Source of the DNA: Propionibacteriaceae bacterium
GTDB lineage: Bacteria > Actinomycetota > Actinomycetes > Propionibacteriales > Propionibacteriaceae
Length of the DNA stretch: 64,000 nt
NCBI GenBank assembly: GCA_031262485.1
Contig: JAISHO010000028.1
Coordinates: 17,885 to 81,884, forward strand
Reading direction: 5' to 3'
Shown piece after piece: positions 35,744-43,741 of the stretch. Numbering within the stretch: position 1 is the stretch's first letter; every line of letters starts with the position of its first letter. Position numbers and translations under genes: made by a program. The notes below the pieces were generated by a model. The model saw only the letters and a program-made list of their open reading frames with translations. It was not told the DNA's origin and ran no database searches.

Positions 35744-37984
35744 ATGAACGAGTCCCCCCTCGAGCAGACGGCTGATCCGACAGCCGACGCCTCTCCCCTT
35801 CTCACCGAGACGACGTCGGGCGACGCCGCAGAATCGACGGCGCCGGACGCCGCAGGATCGACGGCCGATCCCGATTCTGCCCCCACGGTCGTCGATTCGA
35901 CCGCGGACGCCGCTGTGGCTCCGGTGGAGACAGATGATGTCGCCGTGGACGATAGCCCGTCGCCCACCGCCACCGACGAGACCTCGGCCAAGGACGAGTC
36001 CACGATCGACGACAACGAAGCTGTCGTCGAACCCAGTGTCGCGAACGAAGACGCGCCCAGCGATGTGCCGGTCTCCGAAGCCACTCCCGCCGAGCCGGCC
36101 GACGTCACCGATGTGACGCGGGCGGAGGCCCTGTGGTTCATGGCCTCCATGGCGGTGCCGCCCGGTGAGCCAGACGAGGCTTCCGACCGTTTCCCCTTGA
36201 GCGACGCCCTGAAACGGGTCGCCAAACAGGTCTCCGACGGACGCTGCGGGGTCGGCGCCGCCACCTATCTCCTCACCGATGAGGAGATCGGCACCGTCCA
36301 TCGGGTCGATCTCGACGACGCCGCCACCCTGCGCCGGCGCTGCGCACCCGCCCTCGTGCCGGCCGGCCGTTGGAGCGCCGAGACGGACGACGAACCGTCC
36401 ACCCCCTTGACGGTGGGGCAACAGGTCGCCGTCAACACGGTGATCGGCGAGTGGGGACCGCGCCGGGGCGCCTGGTCGGTCACGACGCCGCTGGACGATC
36501 CCGCGACAACCCTCGCGTTGGCCCGCGATCTCGTCGCCGCCATCCTCGTGCGCTGGGCCGATGTCTTGACCGAGAGCGACGAGACCCCCACGCCCTGGGG
36601 CGACGACGCCGAGCGCGTCCTCCTCTGGCCGACCGCGGCGGCGGAGCATGGCGTCGTCATCCTCACTCCCGAAGACGCGACCGACGAGGCGATCGACTCC
36701 CTCGTCCAAGCCTTCGACGGGCTGGCCCAGACGATCGACGCGGCCCCGGAGACCGCCGTCAAGGATGAGAAGACGGAGGAGGAGACCACGGTCGAGGAAG
36801 ATCACGTTTCCCCCGACGATGAGGCCGCGGTCGAGGTCGAGAAGGAAGTCGCGGCCGAAGAGGATCATGTTTTCCCCCATGATGAGGCCGAGGTCGAGCC
36901 TGCGGTCGAGGACGAGCCCGGAGAGGAAGGCGCCACCGACCCGACCTTCGCCGAACGCTGGGCCGCGGCGGTGGCGGAATACCGGGCCGCGCGGGCCGAC
37001 GCCACCGCGATGGCCGAGGAGCGGACCCGCGCCGACGACTCGTTCACGGTGATCCGCGCCTTGTCGGAGGGGTTGGAGCAACTCGAGCGCGAGCATGTCT
37101 CGGCCGACGGCGTCGTCGCCTTGTGGGAGCGTTACGCCGTCGAGGCGGAGGCGCCCTTGGCCGAGGCGACTCAGATTCGCGACGAGGCCGCTCTCGCCTT
37201 CGAACGTCATCGCGCCCTCAAACCGGCCGGTTTGCATGGCCTCCTCGCCCGCGCGGAACGACAGGCCTGGCGGCAGCGCTCCGACGAGTTGCGCACCGAT
37301 CTTGAGAACAAGGAAGAAGCGGTCGCGGCTGCCCGGGCCCGCTCCGCCGAGGTCGCCGACAACCTCGCCACCGCCCAGCAGTGGGCCGAGGCGGCGGAGG
37401 TCCGCTTCACTCCGATCCACGAGCGGGTGGCGAGCGCGCGCGCCCTCTACGACGACAGCGAGGCCCGCTGGGGCGAGGCCGTCATCGACAGCGCCTGGTG
37501 GGACGACGACGCCTGGGCCGGGCAGAGCCGCCGCCAAAGGCGCGGTTTCTGGCTCGACGAGGAGTGGGATTCCACCCGCGGAGCCTGTTTCCAGGCCGCT
37601 CGTCGTCTCATCGCCACGTTGGGATCCGGCTGCGCCACCCCGGTGCTCGTGGCCCGGCCCTCCGCCGTGGCCGCCGTCCTGCCGGCCGATTCCGCCGAAT
37701 GCTTCGGCTGGCTCTTCCTCCTCGACGCCGGGCGCATGCCCCCCCAGGACGCCGCCGCCGCCATCTGGCACGCCCGCCACACGATCTCTTTCGGCGACGC
37801 GCGGGCCAGCGCGCCGCCCCGTGTCATCCTTCCCGCCGCCGAGAAGTTGATCTGCGACGTCCATCATGTCGGGCAGACGTGGTGCCCTTCGCGCGCCTCC
37901 GTCCATTCCCTCCTCGATCGCACGACCCCCTTCGGCGTTTGGGTCGACGGGGAGCCCGGCTGGATCGGCGTCCCCGTCGCCTGA
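35744..37984 (+). CDS. large acidic protein with coiled coil, unknown function
   Basis: A 746-residue protein I do not recognise. Residues 1-125 are Asp/Thr/Ala/Glu-rich and disordered. Residues 126-340 look folded (RAEALWFMASMAVPP ... ERVLLWPTAAAEHGVVIL). Residues 341-400 are a very acidic linker with two copies of EEDHVxPxDEAxVE. Residues 405-590 form a long Ala/Glu/Arg coiled coil. The last 150 residues are folded and Trp-rich (WWDDDAWAGQSRRQRRGFWLDEEWD ... GCATPVLVARPSAVAAVL). There is no signal peptide or membrane segment. It follows ecsC by 13 bases with GGAG before the ATG. Codon use matches the neighbours, so it is a genuine gene and not an artefact of base composition. Confidence 0.75.
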   Translation: MNESPLEQTADPTADASPLLTETTSGDAAESTAPDAAGSTADPDSAPTVVDSTADAAVAPVETDDVAVDDSPSPTATDETSAKDESTIDDNEAVVEPSVANEDAPSDVPVSEATPAEPADVTDVTRAEALWFMASMAVPPGEPDEASDRFPLSDALKRVAKQVSDGRCGVGAATYLLTDEEIGTVHRVDLDDAATLRRRCAPALVPAGRWSAETDDEPSTPLTVGQQVAVNTVIGEWGPRRGAWSVTTPLDDPATTLALARDLVAAILVRWADVLTESDETPTPWGDDAERVLLWPTAAAEHGVVILTPEDATDEAIDSLVQAFDGLAQTIDAAPETAVKDEKTEEETTVEEDHVSPDDEAAVEVEKEVAAEEDHVFPHDEAEVEPAVEDEPGEEGATDPTFAERWAAAVAEYRAARADATAMAEERTRADDSFTVIRALSEGLEQLEREHVSADGVVALWERYAVEAEAPLAEATQIRDEAALAFERHRALKPAGLHGLLARAERQAWRQRSDELRTDLENKEEAVAAARARSAEVADNLATAQQWAEAAEVRFTPIHERVASARALYDDSEARWGEAVIDSAWWDDDAWAGQSRRQRRGFWLDEEWDSTRGACFQAARRLIATLGSGCATPVLVARPSAVAAVLPADSAECFGWLFLLDAGRMPPQDAAAAIWHARHTISFGDARASAPPRVILPAAEKLICDVHHVGQTWCPSRASVHSLLDRTTPFGVWVDGEPGWIGVPVA

Positions 37985-38070
37985 TCCGTGGGCGATCAGG
38001 GGCTATCCCTGTTCCCAGGGTTGGCCGGTCCCTCTATAGTCGTCATCTCAACACGAGAAGTGGAGACCCC

Positions 38071-38928
38071 ATGCCCGTTGAGATCCCGCCCCAGACGTGG
38101 CCGGTCTATCCCTTCGGGGGCCCGTGGTTCGCCTACATGCTCTTTCTCGCCGCTGTCGGGGTCGGTTTGCACCTCGTCCTCTCCCGGTTCGGGCCCGAGG
38201 GCCGGAGGCGCGGACTCATCATCGTCGGGTGTTTCAATGCCGTCCTCTTCACGGTGTACACGATCAATCTGACCCGCACCCCGGGCTACGATTTCAACAT
38301 CTGGACGAACCTGCCCCTCCAGTTCTGTTCGCTCGTCAGCTGGGGCATCATCCCCGCCGCCGCCCTCCCCTACAAGACACTACGTGGGTTGTGTTATTTT
38401 CCGGGCGCTCTGGGCGGTTTCGCGGCGCTCGTCTCTCCGGCGCCGACGTTCCAGGGACGGTCGCTCTTCAGCTTGTTCAGCTTGGGGTTCTACGGCACTC
38501 ACGGAATCAACGTCATCGTCTCGATCCTCCTCGCCACGCTCGGCCTCTACATCCCTTCGTTCAAGGAAGCGGCGCGGATCACCTTCTGGTTCGTCGTCGG
38601 GCTGTGCTTGCCGATCTTCTTCCTCGACGTCGTCGGTCGAGCTTTCATCGACCCCACCATTAACTATTTCTATTTCTTCGATCCGGAGGGCGCGGGCATC
38701 CTCGTCGCGCTGCACAATCTCATTCCCATCACGTTCGTCTACGAGATGCCGATCGTGCCGGTGGCCTACCTCTGCTTCGTCCTCCAAGCTGGAATCTACG
38801 TCTGGACGATGAAAGCCTTGGCGCGCCGCCGGGGCGATCCGCCCGAGGCCCCAGCCCGCGAAGACGGTGTCGTCCACGACCCTGGCGCCGCCGCCTTCCC
38901 CGGGACCGGTCTCGCCCCCAGCATGTGA
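38071..38928 (+). CDS. TIGR02206 family (YwaF/TMEM164-like) membrane protein
   Basis: A 285-residue polytopic protein starting at ATG 38071 behind AGTGGAGACCCC. It has about seven hydrophobic segments and the family's polar signatures: NLPLQFCSLVSWGI after the third segment, GTHGINVIVS, and INYFYFFDPEGAGI with Tyr/Phe-rich runs. TIGR02206 proteins are related to eukaryotic TMEM164, an acyltransferase-like membrane protein; the bacterial role is unproven. TATAGT about 36 bases upstream could be the -10 box. Confidence 0.83.
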   Translation: MPVEIPPQTWPVYPFGGPWFAYMLFLAAVGVGLHLVLSRFGPEGRRRGLIIVGCFNAVLFTVYTINLTRTPGYDFNIWTNLPLQFCSLVSWGIIPAAALPYKTLRGLCYFPGALGGFAALVSPAPTFQGRSLFSLFSLGFYGTHGINVIVSILLATLGLYIPSFKEAARITFWFVVGLCLPIFFLDVVGRAFIDPTINYFYFFDPEGAGILVALHNLIPITFVYEMPIVPVAYLCFVLQAGIYVWTMKALARRRGDPPEAPAREDGVVHDPGAAAFPGTGLAPSM

Positions 38929-39012
38929 CGTCTGCGCCGTCGACGACTCGCGATCTGCCGAGTTCCTCGTGGTCTGCCGGTCGAGGCCGCATCGGTCCTC
39001 GACCGACCGGGA

Positions 39013-39018
39013 TAGACT
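39013..39018 (+). promoter_or_regulatory. -10 box (TAGACT) of pheA, leaderless type
   Basis: TAGACT, seven bases, then the GTG start at 39026, with no Shine-Dalgarno. Confidence 0.45.
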
Positions 39019-39025
39019 CAACGCC

Positions 39026-39949
39026 GTGCTGGGATATTTCGGGCCCGAGGGAACGTTCACTCATCAAGCTCTCGTCACCTATCTAGAACGCGAGGGCGAT
39101 TCAGCGTCGGCGGAGGAGATCCGGCCGTATGCGACGGTCGGGGGGGTGCTCGACGCGGTCCGTTCGGGGGAGGTCAAGGCCGGGCTCGTGCCGATCGAGA
39201 ATTCGATCGAGGGGGGTGTCTCGGCGACGATCGACAATCTCTCCGAGGGTCGCCCGCTCATCATCGTCGCCGAAGTGCTGTTGCCGATCCAGTTCGGACT
39301 CTACGTGCGCCCCGGCACGACGCTTGAGGGGATCACGAAGATCATCACCCACCCCCATGCCGCCGCCCAGGTCCGCGGTTGGGTCTCGTCGCACCTGCCG
39401 GGCGCCGAGGTGACGACGGAGGGCTCGACGGCCGCCGCCGCCGCCGAGGTGGCCACACCGGATTCCGCCTTCGACGCGGCTGTGTGCGCCGACGTGGCGG
39501 GGCGCCTCTACGGCTTGGAGCCCGCCGCCCGCGACATCGCCGACAACACGGATGCTGTCACTCGGTTCGTCCTCGTCTCGAAGCCGGGGCCGCCGCCGCC
39601 GCGCACCGGGCATGACAAGACGTCCGTCATCCTCCACATGCGCGAGGATCATCCGGGCGCGTTGCGCGACATGCTCGAACAGTTCGCCTTGCGGGGGGTC
39701 AATCTGTGCCGCCTCGAATCTCGTCCGGCCAAGGACAAGTTGGGGAACTACTATTTCTCCATCGACGCGGAGGGGCATATCTCCGACGCGCGGATGGCCG
39801 AGGCGCTCGGCGGGTTGCACCGCACCTGCAAGAAAATCGACTTCCTCGGCTCGTATCCGCGGGCTGATCGCACGGAGCCGGTCGTCCAGGCGGGCTACCG
39901 TGATTCCGATTTCACCCGGGCCGCCACCTGGCTCGACGGCTTGCGCTGA
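39026..39949 (+). CDS. pheA: prephenate dehydratase
   Basis: Converts prephenate to phenylpyruvate in phenylalanine synthesis. Starting at GTG 39026 the protein has 307 residues and opens directly with the conserved LGYFGPEGTFTHQAL. The catalytic TRF (Thr179-Phe181, in NTDAVTRFVLV) is intact. A C-terminal ACT domain (about 198-275) carries GALRDMLEQFALRGVNL and the phenylalanine-binding ESRP (231-234), so feedback inhibition by Phe is expected. No chorismate mutase is fused. Confidence 0.95.
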   Translation: MLGYFGPEGTFTHQALVTYLEREGDSASAEEIRPYATVGGVLDAVRSGEVKAGLVPIENSIEGGVSATIDNLSEGRPLIIVAEVLLPIQFGLYVRPGTTLEGITKIITHPHAAAQVRGWVSSHLPGAEVTTEGSTAAAAAEVATPDSAFDAAVCADVAGRLYGLEPAARDIADNTDAVTRFVLVSKPGPPPPRTGHDKTSVILHMREDHPGALRDMLEQFALRGVNLCRLESRPAKDKLGNYYFSIDAEGHISDARMAEALGGLHRTCKKIDFLGSYPRADRTEPVVQAGYRDSDFTRAATWLDGLR

Positions 39950-39971
39950 CATCCGCCCTTGTGGGGCACTT

Positions 39972-39989
39972 ACGTCAGACGTATGACGT
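39972..39989. promoter_or_regulatory. dyad ACGTCA-N6-TGACGT
   Basis: Inverted repeat 23 bases past the pheA stop and 190 bases before the ATP-grasp gene. It could be an operator for the downstream operon or a weak terminator; there is no U-tract. Confidence 0.3.
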
Positions 39990-40166
39990 TCGTCGTCACC
40001 TCGTCTCGTCGGGCAGCTCAACGTCGTCCTCACTCGCCGCACTCGTCGCGCGGCGCGCCCGTCGCGCACCGGAACAGTGCGCTCGACCCACTTTCCTCCA
40101 CTCGTAGTTCTACAACAATCGTTGACTCATCTCATGGATAGGAAACCTGGCGGAAACCTGGGCCGG

Positions 40167-40172
40167 TACATT
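40167..40172 (+). promoter_or_regulatory. -10 box (TACATT) of the ATP-grasp operon, leaderless type
   Basis: TACATT, six bases, ATG at 40179. Two tandem copies of GGAAACCTGG (40141-40150, 40152-40161) lie immediately upstream and could bind a regulator. Confidence 0.45.
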
Positions 40173-40178
40173 GGCCCC

Positions 40179-41936
40179 ATGGCGAACCTGTTAGAAGGCT
40201 ACGGGCAAGCGCTCCGGGCCACCGCTGAGCGGAATCGGTCGCCCCGGTTGCCCTATGACGAGATGTTCTCCGTCGGCGACGAGGCCGACCGGGACGAGGG
40301 CGTTCGCCCCTCGTACGAGCAGCTCAACCGCACCTTCGCGGAGATGAGCGAGGACGAGATCCGGGGCCGGGCCGAGGCGCTCGCCTCCAGTTACCTCGCG
40401 CAAGGCGTCACCTTCGATTTCGCCGGCGAGGAACGCCCCTTCCCCCTCGACGCCATTCCGCGGATCATCGCCGAGGACGAATGGGCCCATATCGAACGCG
40501 GCATCAAGCAGCGCGTCTCCGCCCTCGAGGCCTTCCTCGACGATGTCTACGGGCCGCAGGAGGCGGTGCGCGACGGCGCCATTCCGGCGCAGGTCATCGC
40601 GTCGTCGCCGAATTTCCTGCGTCAAGCGTGTGACATCGTCTCGGGCAACGGGGTGCGGGTGCACGTCGCCGGCATCGACCTCATCCGCGACGAGGAGGGC
40701 ACGTGGCGCGTCCTGGAGGACAACGTCCGGGTGCCCAGCGGCGTCTCCTATGTCATCTCGAACCGCCAGGTCATGGCTCAGACATTGCCGGAGTTGTTCA
40801 CCGAGATGACGGTGCGCGGGGTCGACGACTACCCGACCCGGCTGCTCGAGACCTTGCGGGCGAGCGCCCCGGACGGCGCCGACGAGCCGACCGTCGTCGT
40901 CCTCACCCCCGGCGTTTACAACTCTGCTTACTATGAGCACACGCTCTTGGCCCGCCTCATGGGCGTCGAGCTGGTCGAGGGGCGCGACCTGTTCTGCTCC
41001 GGCGGTTACGTGTGGATGCGCACGACGCGTGGGCCACAACGTGTCGACGTCATCTATCGTCGCGTCGACGACGACTTCCTCGACCCGCTCCAGTTCCGGG
41101 CCGATTCGGTGCTCTCGGCCCCCGGGTTGTTGTTGGCCGCCCGGCTCGGGCACGTCACCCTCGCCAACGCCATCGGCAACGGCGTGGCCGACGACAAGCT
41201 CGTGTACACCTACATGCCGGATCTCATCCGCTACTACCTCCACGACGAGCCGATCATCCCCAACGTCGACACCTGGCGCCTCGAGGAGCCCGACGCTTTG
41301 GCCGAGGTGCTCGACCGGCTCGAAGAGTTCGTCGTCAAGCCGGTCGATGGGGCCGGTGGCAAGGGGCTCGTCGTCGGCGCCGTGGCCAGCCCGGTCGAAC
41401 TCGACCAGTTGCGCTCCCGGCTGTTGAAGAACCCGCGCGGGTGGGTGGCGCAGCGCATCATCCAGCTCTCGACGATCCCCACGCTCGTCACCGAGGGAGT
41501 GCGGCCGCGTCACTCGGATCTGCGCCCCTTCGTCCTCAACCATGGCGACGACATCTGGGTGTTGCCCGGCGGGCTGACGCGTGTCGCCTTGCCGCAGGGC
41601 AGTCTCGTCGTCAACTCGAGCCAAGGCGGCGGTTCGAAGGACACCTGGGTCGTCGGCACCGACGAGGAGGAGCCGGCCACGCCCTCGGCGTCGATCACGC
41701 TGCACGCCTGGGCCTCGCGCTCCCATCGCCAGCAGCAAGCGGTGACGGATCCGGACGATCCAGCGCGCTTCGTCCAACAAATGCAACACCAGCAGCAGAC
41801 GTCGTCTGACGAACGTCCGTGCGAAGGCGGTACGATCGCCGAAACTTCGCTGGCGCCGAGCGCTGGTGTCAATTCTGTGCCGCTTCACGTCGAACCGGAT
41901 TTCACTAGGGAGAACGAGGAGGTGTCGTCATGTTGA
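40179..41936 (+). CDS. circularly permuted ATP-grasp type 2 protein (COG2308)
   Basis: A 585-residue protein of the DUF404/DUF407 group, predicted to be a peptide-bond-forming amidoligase. Key segments are YDEMF near the N-terminus, RQACDIVSGNGVRVHVAGID, WRVLEDNVRVPSGVSYVI with acidic metal ligands, and EFVVKPVDGAGGKGLVVG, the ATP-grasp lysine/glycine loop. The C-terminal part reads VVNSSQGGGSKDTWV and then becomes disordered. The start at 40179 is chosen for its -10 box; an in-frame ATG at 40135 is possible. It overlaps the alpha-E gene by seven bases. The substrate is unknown. Confidence 0.88.
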   Translation: MANLLEGYGQALRATAERNRSPRLPYDEMFSVGDEADRDEGVRPSYEQLNRTFAEMSEDEIRGRAEALASSYLAQGVTFDFAGEERPFPLDAIPRIIAEDEWAHIERGIKQRVSALEAFLDDVYGPQEAVRDGAIPAQVIASSPNFLRQACDIVSGNGVRVHVAGIDLIRDEEGTWRVLEDNVRVPSGVSYVISNRQVMAQTLPELFTEMTVRGVDDYPTRLLETLRASAPDGADEPTVVVLTPGVYNSAYYEHTLLARLMGVELVEGRDLFCSGGYVWMRTTRGPQRVDVIYRRVDDDFLDPLQFRADSVLSAPGLLLAARLGHVTLANAIGNGVADDKLVYTYMPDLIRYYLHDEPIIPNVDTWRLEEPDALAEVLDRLEEFVVKPVDGAGGKGLVVGAVASPVELDQLRSRLLKNPRGWVAQRIIQLSTIPTLVTEGVRPRHSDLRPFVLNHGDDIWVLPGGLTRVALPQGSLVVNSSQGGGSKDTWVVGTDEEEPATPSASITLHAWASRSHRQQQAVTDPDDPARFVQQMQHQQQTSSDERPCEGGTIAETSLAPSAGVNSVPLHVEPDFTRENEEVSSC

Positions 41937-42856
41937 GCCGTGTGGCCGAATCCTTGTTCTGGATCGGGCGTTACGTCGAGCGAGCCGATGGCACGGCTCG
42001 GATCCTCGACGTCCACCTCCAACTCATGTTCGAGGACCCGATGATCGACGAGTCGACGGCCTGCCACTATCTTCTCTACGTCCTCGGCAGCCCGGAGGAC
42101 GAGTCGATCACTCTGACGAGCGCGGATGTCCTCTCCAAACTGGCGACCGACTTGGAGAGCACACCGTCGATCCGTTTCTCCCTCAACTCGGCTCGTGAGA
42201 ATGCCCGCCGGGCCCGCGAGATCATCTCGACGGAGTTCTGGGAGTCGCTCAACACGATCACCCAACAGATGCCCCGCAAGGTCAAAGCCGACCGGATGCA
42301 CGCGTTCTTCCATTGGGTGTGCGAGCGCACCGCGATGGCCACGGGCATCGCCCAGACGACGATGAGCCGCGACGAGGCCTACCAGTTCTACTCGGCCGGC
42401 ATGAACCTTGAGCGGGCCGATATGACGGCTCGTCTGCTGGCGACGCGGGCGCACAGCCCCAACTGGACGACGCTGCTGCGCTCCTGCGGGGCTTACGAGT
42501 CGTGCCTGCGGACGTATCGCGGTGTGCCGTCGATCCGCAACGCGGCCGAGTTCCTCCTGGTCGACCGGTTGTTCCCGCGTTCGGTCATGTATTCGCTCAA
42601 CCGGGTGCTGACGGCGTTGACGAAGCTGGAGCCGCTCAGCGGGATGCCGGATCGCACGAACCGTCACGCCGATCCGCAGTGGATCGTCGGGCGGGCGATC
42701 AGCCAACTCGAATACCTCGCCGTCGACGAGATCATCGACGACTTGGCCGTCAAGATGGACGAGATCCAGGTGGCCACCTCCCGGGCCGCCGAAGCCATCA
42801 GCGAACGGTATTTCCCCGCCGACGCCGTTCCGACCTGGGTGGGAGAACAGACATGA
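41930..42856 (+). CDS. alpha-E domain protein (DUF403, COG2307)
   Basis: A 308-residue all-helical DUF403 protein that begins MLSRVAESLFWIGRYVERAD, the family's signature start. It is almost always encoded with the COG2308 ATP-grasp protein and is thought to be its partner in a predicted amide-ligase system; its chemistry is unknown. It overlaps the ATP-grasp gene by seven bases and the transglutaminase gene by four. Confidence 0.9.
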   Translation: MLSRVAESLFWIGRYVERADGTARILDVHLQLMFEDPMIDESTACHYLLYVLGSPEDESITLTSADVLSKLATDLESTPSIRFSLNSARENARRAREIISTEFWESLNTITQQMPRKVKADRMHAFFHWVCERTAMATGIAQTTMSRDEAYQFYSAGMNLERADMTARLLATRAHSPNWTTLLRSCGAYESCLRTYRGVPSIRNAAEFLLVDRLFPRSVMYSLNRVLTALTKLEPLSGMPDRTNRHADPQWIVGRAISQLEYLAVDEIIDDLAVKMDEIQVATSRAAEAISERYFPADAVPTWVGEQT

Positions 42857-43710
42857 TGCGTTTACGTCTGAAGCATGTCGCCGGGTTCCGCTACTCCGGC
42901 ATCGTCCACGCCTCGTACAACGAGGCCCGGTTGCTGCCCAGCGACCTCGAGGGGCAACTCGTCTTGACGTCGCGCCTCAGCATCAAACCGCGCGCCGCGC
43001 AATACCCCTACACCGACTATTTCGGCACGAACGTCGTCGCTTTCGAAGTGTTGACGCCGCACCAGGAACTGACCGTCGAGTCGGCCTGCCATGTCGAGAC
43101 GAGCCGGGAGCGCCCCGGCGAGGAGCCCGCGGCCTCGAGCGCGACCTGGGAGGACCTCTCGTCCGATCGGTGTCGCGAGGTCCGTCTCATCGAATACTCC
43201 CGGCAATCGCGGCGCACCCAGCCGGTTGACGAGGTCGTCGCGTTGGCTCAGCAGGCCGCCGCCGACGCCGAGACCCCCGCCCAAGCGGCCGAGGCAATCT
43301 GCCGCCTCGTCGGCATGCGCATGGAGTACATGCCCGGTGTCACCGGCGTGAACTCGACCGCCGCCGAAGCGTGGGAGAAGGGCCGCGGCGTCTGCCAAGA
43401 CATCACCCACATCGCCTTGGGGGCGCTGCGCTGCGCCGGCATCCCGGCCCGCTACGTCTCCGGCTACCTCCACCCCCGCCGCGACCCCAAGGTCGGCGAG
43501 ACGGTCGAGGGCGAATCCCACGCCTGGGTCGAGTACTACTGCGGCGACTGGATCGGCTTCGACCCCACCAACCTCATCACCATCGGAGACCGCCACATCC
43601 TCGTCGCCCGAGGCCGCGACTACGACGACATCGCCCCCATCCGAGGCGTCTACAACGGCGACGGAACATCCGAGATGTTCGTCAAGGTGGAGATCACCCG
43701 GGTCGCCTGA
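42853..43710 (+). CDS. transglutaminase-like cysteine peptidase family protein
   Basis: A 285-residue protein with the bacterial transglutaminase-like N-terminal beta domain (1-115) and a transglutaminase core. The triad is complete: Cys181 in GRGVCQDITH, His223 in ESHAWVEYY, Asp237 in GFDPTN. Members may cleave or transfer amide bonds, a natural counterpart to the upstream ligase. The ATG at 42853 overlaps the alpha-E stop; a second ATG follows directly. No signal peptide is present, so the system appears cytoplasmic. Confidence 0.9.
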   Translation: MMRLRLKHVAGFRYSGIVHASYNEARLLPSDLEGQLVLTSRLSIKPRAAQYPYTDYFGTNVVAFEVLTPHQELTVESACHVETSRERPGEEPAASSATWEDLSSDRCREVRLIEYSRQSRRTQPVDEVVALAQQAAADAETPAQAAEAICRLVGMRMEYMPGVTGVNSTAAEAWEKGRGVCQDITHIALGALRCAGIPARYVSGYLHPRRDPKVGETVEGESHAWVEYYCGDWIGFDPTNLITIGDRHILVARGRDYDDIAPIRGVYNGDGTSEMFVKVEITRVA

Positions 43711-43741
43711 GGAGAAGCAGCACAAGACACAAGCACACCGT

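Noticed and set aside
35711..37906. 731-codon frame opposite the acidic coiled-coil protein
   Set aside because: I considered it as the true gene because the plus-strand product is unrecognised. The plus strand has the Shine-Dalgarno, the ecsC linkage and a plausible folded/coiled-coil composition, while the minus product is Gly/Arg/Val low complexity.
40081..40150. TTGACT at 40122 as a -35 for the ATP-grasp operon
   Set aside because: No -10 hexamer lies 15-19 bases downstream of it. The TACATT next to the start is about 40 bases away, so the two do not form one promoter.
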